This document shows, piece after piece, positions 6,907-7,005 of a DNA stretch of 7,005 bases. Under the pieces are notes generated by a model. That model ran no database searches, was not told the DNA's origin, and saw nothing but the letters and a program-made list of their open reading frames with translations. Location of the stretch: assembly GCA_913044145.1 (NCBI GenBank), contig CAJWOD010000075.1, forward strand, positions 1-7,005. The letters are read 5' to 3'. Position numbers and translations under genes: made by a program. The stretch is from an uncultured Nitrospina sp. (GTDB lineage: Bacteria > Nitrospinota > Nitrospinia > Nitrospinales > VA-1). Each line of letters starts with the position of its first letter. Position 1 is the stretch's first letter.

Positions 6907-6910
6907 CCTC
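6907..6910 (-). promoter_or_regulatory. Ribosome binding site that decides the MlaC-family start
   Basis: GAGG on the minus strand lies six bases upstream of the ATG at 6900. This favours the ATG over the upstream TTG at 6930 and gives a normal signal-peptide N-terminus. Confidence 0.7.
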
Positions 6911-6911
6911 A

Positions 6912-6940
6912 AAATTAGATTTAATATCAACTGTTGGCAA
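6912..6940 (-). promoter_or_regulatory. Possible promoter of the MlaC-family/kinase operon
   Basis: On the minus strand TTGCCA (6935-6940) and TAATTT (6912-6917) are 17 bp apart, each a partial match to the -35 and -10 consensus. An alternative pair further upstream (TTGATT and TAAAGT, also 17 bp apart) is about equally good, so the exact site is uncertain. The rest of the right edge, to 7005, shows no gene. Confidence 0.25.
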
Positions 6941-7005
6941 CTTTATCAAATATACCCTTGGCAATCAAGCGGTGCGAACAGAGGGTAGTTTTGCTATTCA
7001 GAAAG

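Noticed and set aside
6901..6930. Ten-residue N-terminal extension of the MlaC-family protein from TTG 6930
   Set aside because: The ATG at 6900 has a well-spaced GAGG and begins a textbook signal peptide; the extension would add residues before it.
6972..7005. GTG-initiated plus-strand frame open to the right edge
   Set aside because: Only about eleven codons are visible, with no ribosome binding site, so it cannot be told from noise.

Overview
The window is an AT-rich stretch of a Gram-negative bacterial chromosome. The main sign of an outer membrane is a gene for a periplasmic MlaC/Ttg2D-type phospholipid-binding protein. Coding density is high and gaps are short. Three of the five complete genes start with TTG or GTG. 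No rRNA, tRNA, CRISPR array, insertion sequence or phage gene is visible. The gene content would fit a marine or environmental Nitrospinota-like or deltaproteobacterial-type lineage. That placement is a guess from protein style, not something the sequence proves.

Layout, left to right. Bases 1-519 (+) are the 3' end of a Sel1-repeat gene whose start lies outside the window. Bases 556-1620 (-) encode a radical SAM enzyme with a cysteine-rich SPASM-like C-terminus, convergent with the Sel1 gene. A 165-bp gap follows, holding a likely promoter. Bases 1786-2529 (-) encode a membrane-anchored TPR protein. A 220-bp divergent spacer (2530-2749) carries promoter-like sequences for both directions. 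Bases 2750-5242 (+) encode an 830-residue MMPL/RND-superfamily exporter (COG1033 type). It converges, with only 9 bp between stop codons, on a minus-strand pair: a GHMP-family small-molecule kinase (5252-6247) and, upstream of it, the MlaC/Ttg2D-family protein (6271-6900). The last 105 bp hold the likely promoter of that pair.

How the genes may work together. The MlaC-like protein and the RND exporter both belong to families that move lipids or hydrophobic molecules across the envelope. Similar pairs occur in hopanoid loci (HpnM/HpnN), but no hopanoid synthesis gene is present here and no mlaFEDB genes are visible. The kinase follows mlaC by 23 bp and appears to depend on it for translation, since its TTG start has no normal ribosome binding site and is preceded by a C-rich tract. 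The Sel1 and TPR proteins are repeat scaffolds of unknown partner. The radical SAM enzyme resembles peptide- or protein-modifying SPASM enzymes, but its substrate is not identified. Nothing in the window amounts to a clear new system. The best leads are the mlaC-kinase-RND arrangement and the orphan radical SAM enzyme with a tiny ORF just upstream.
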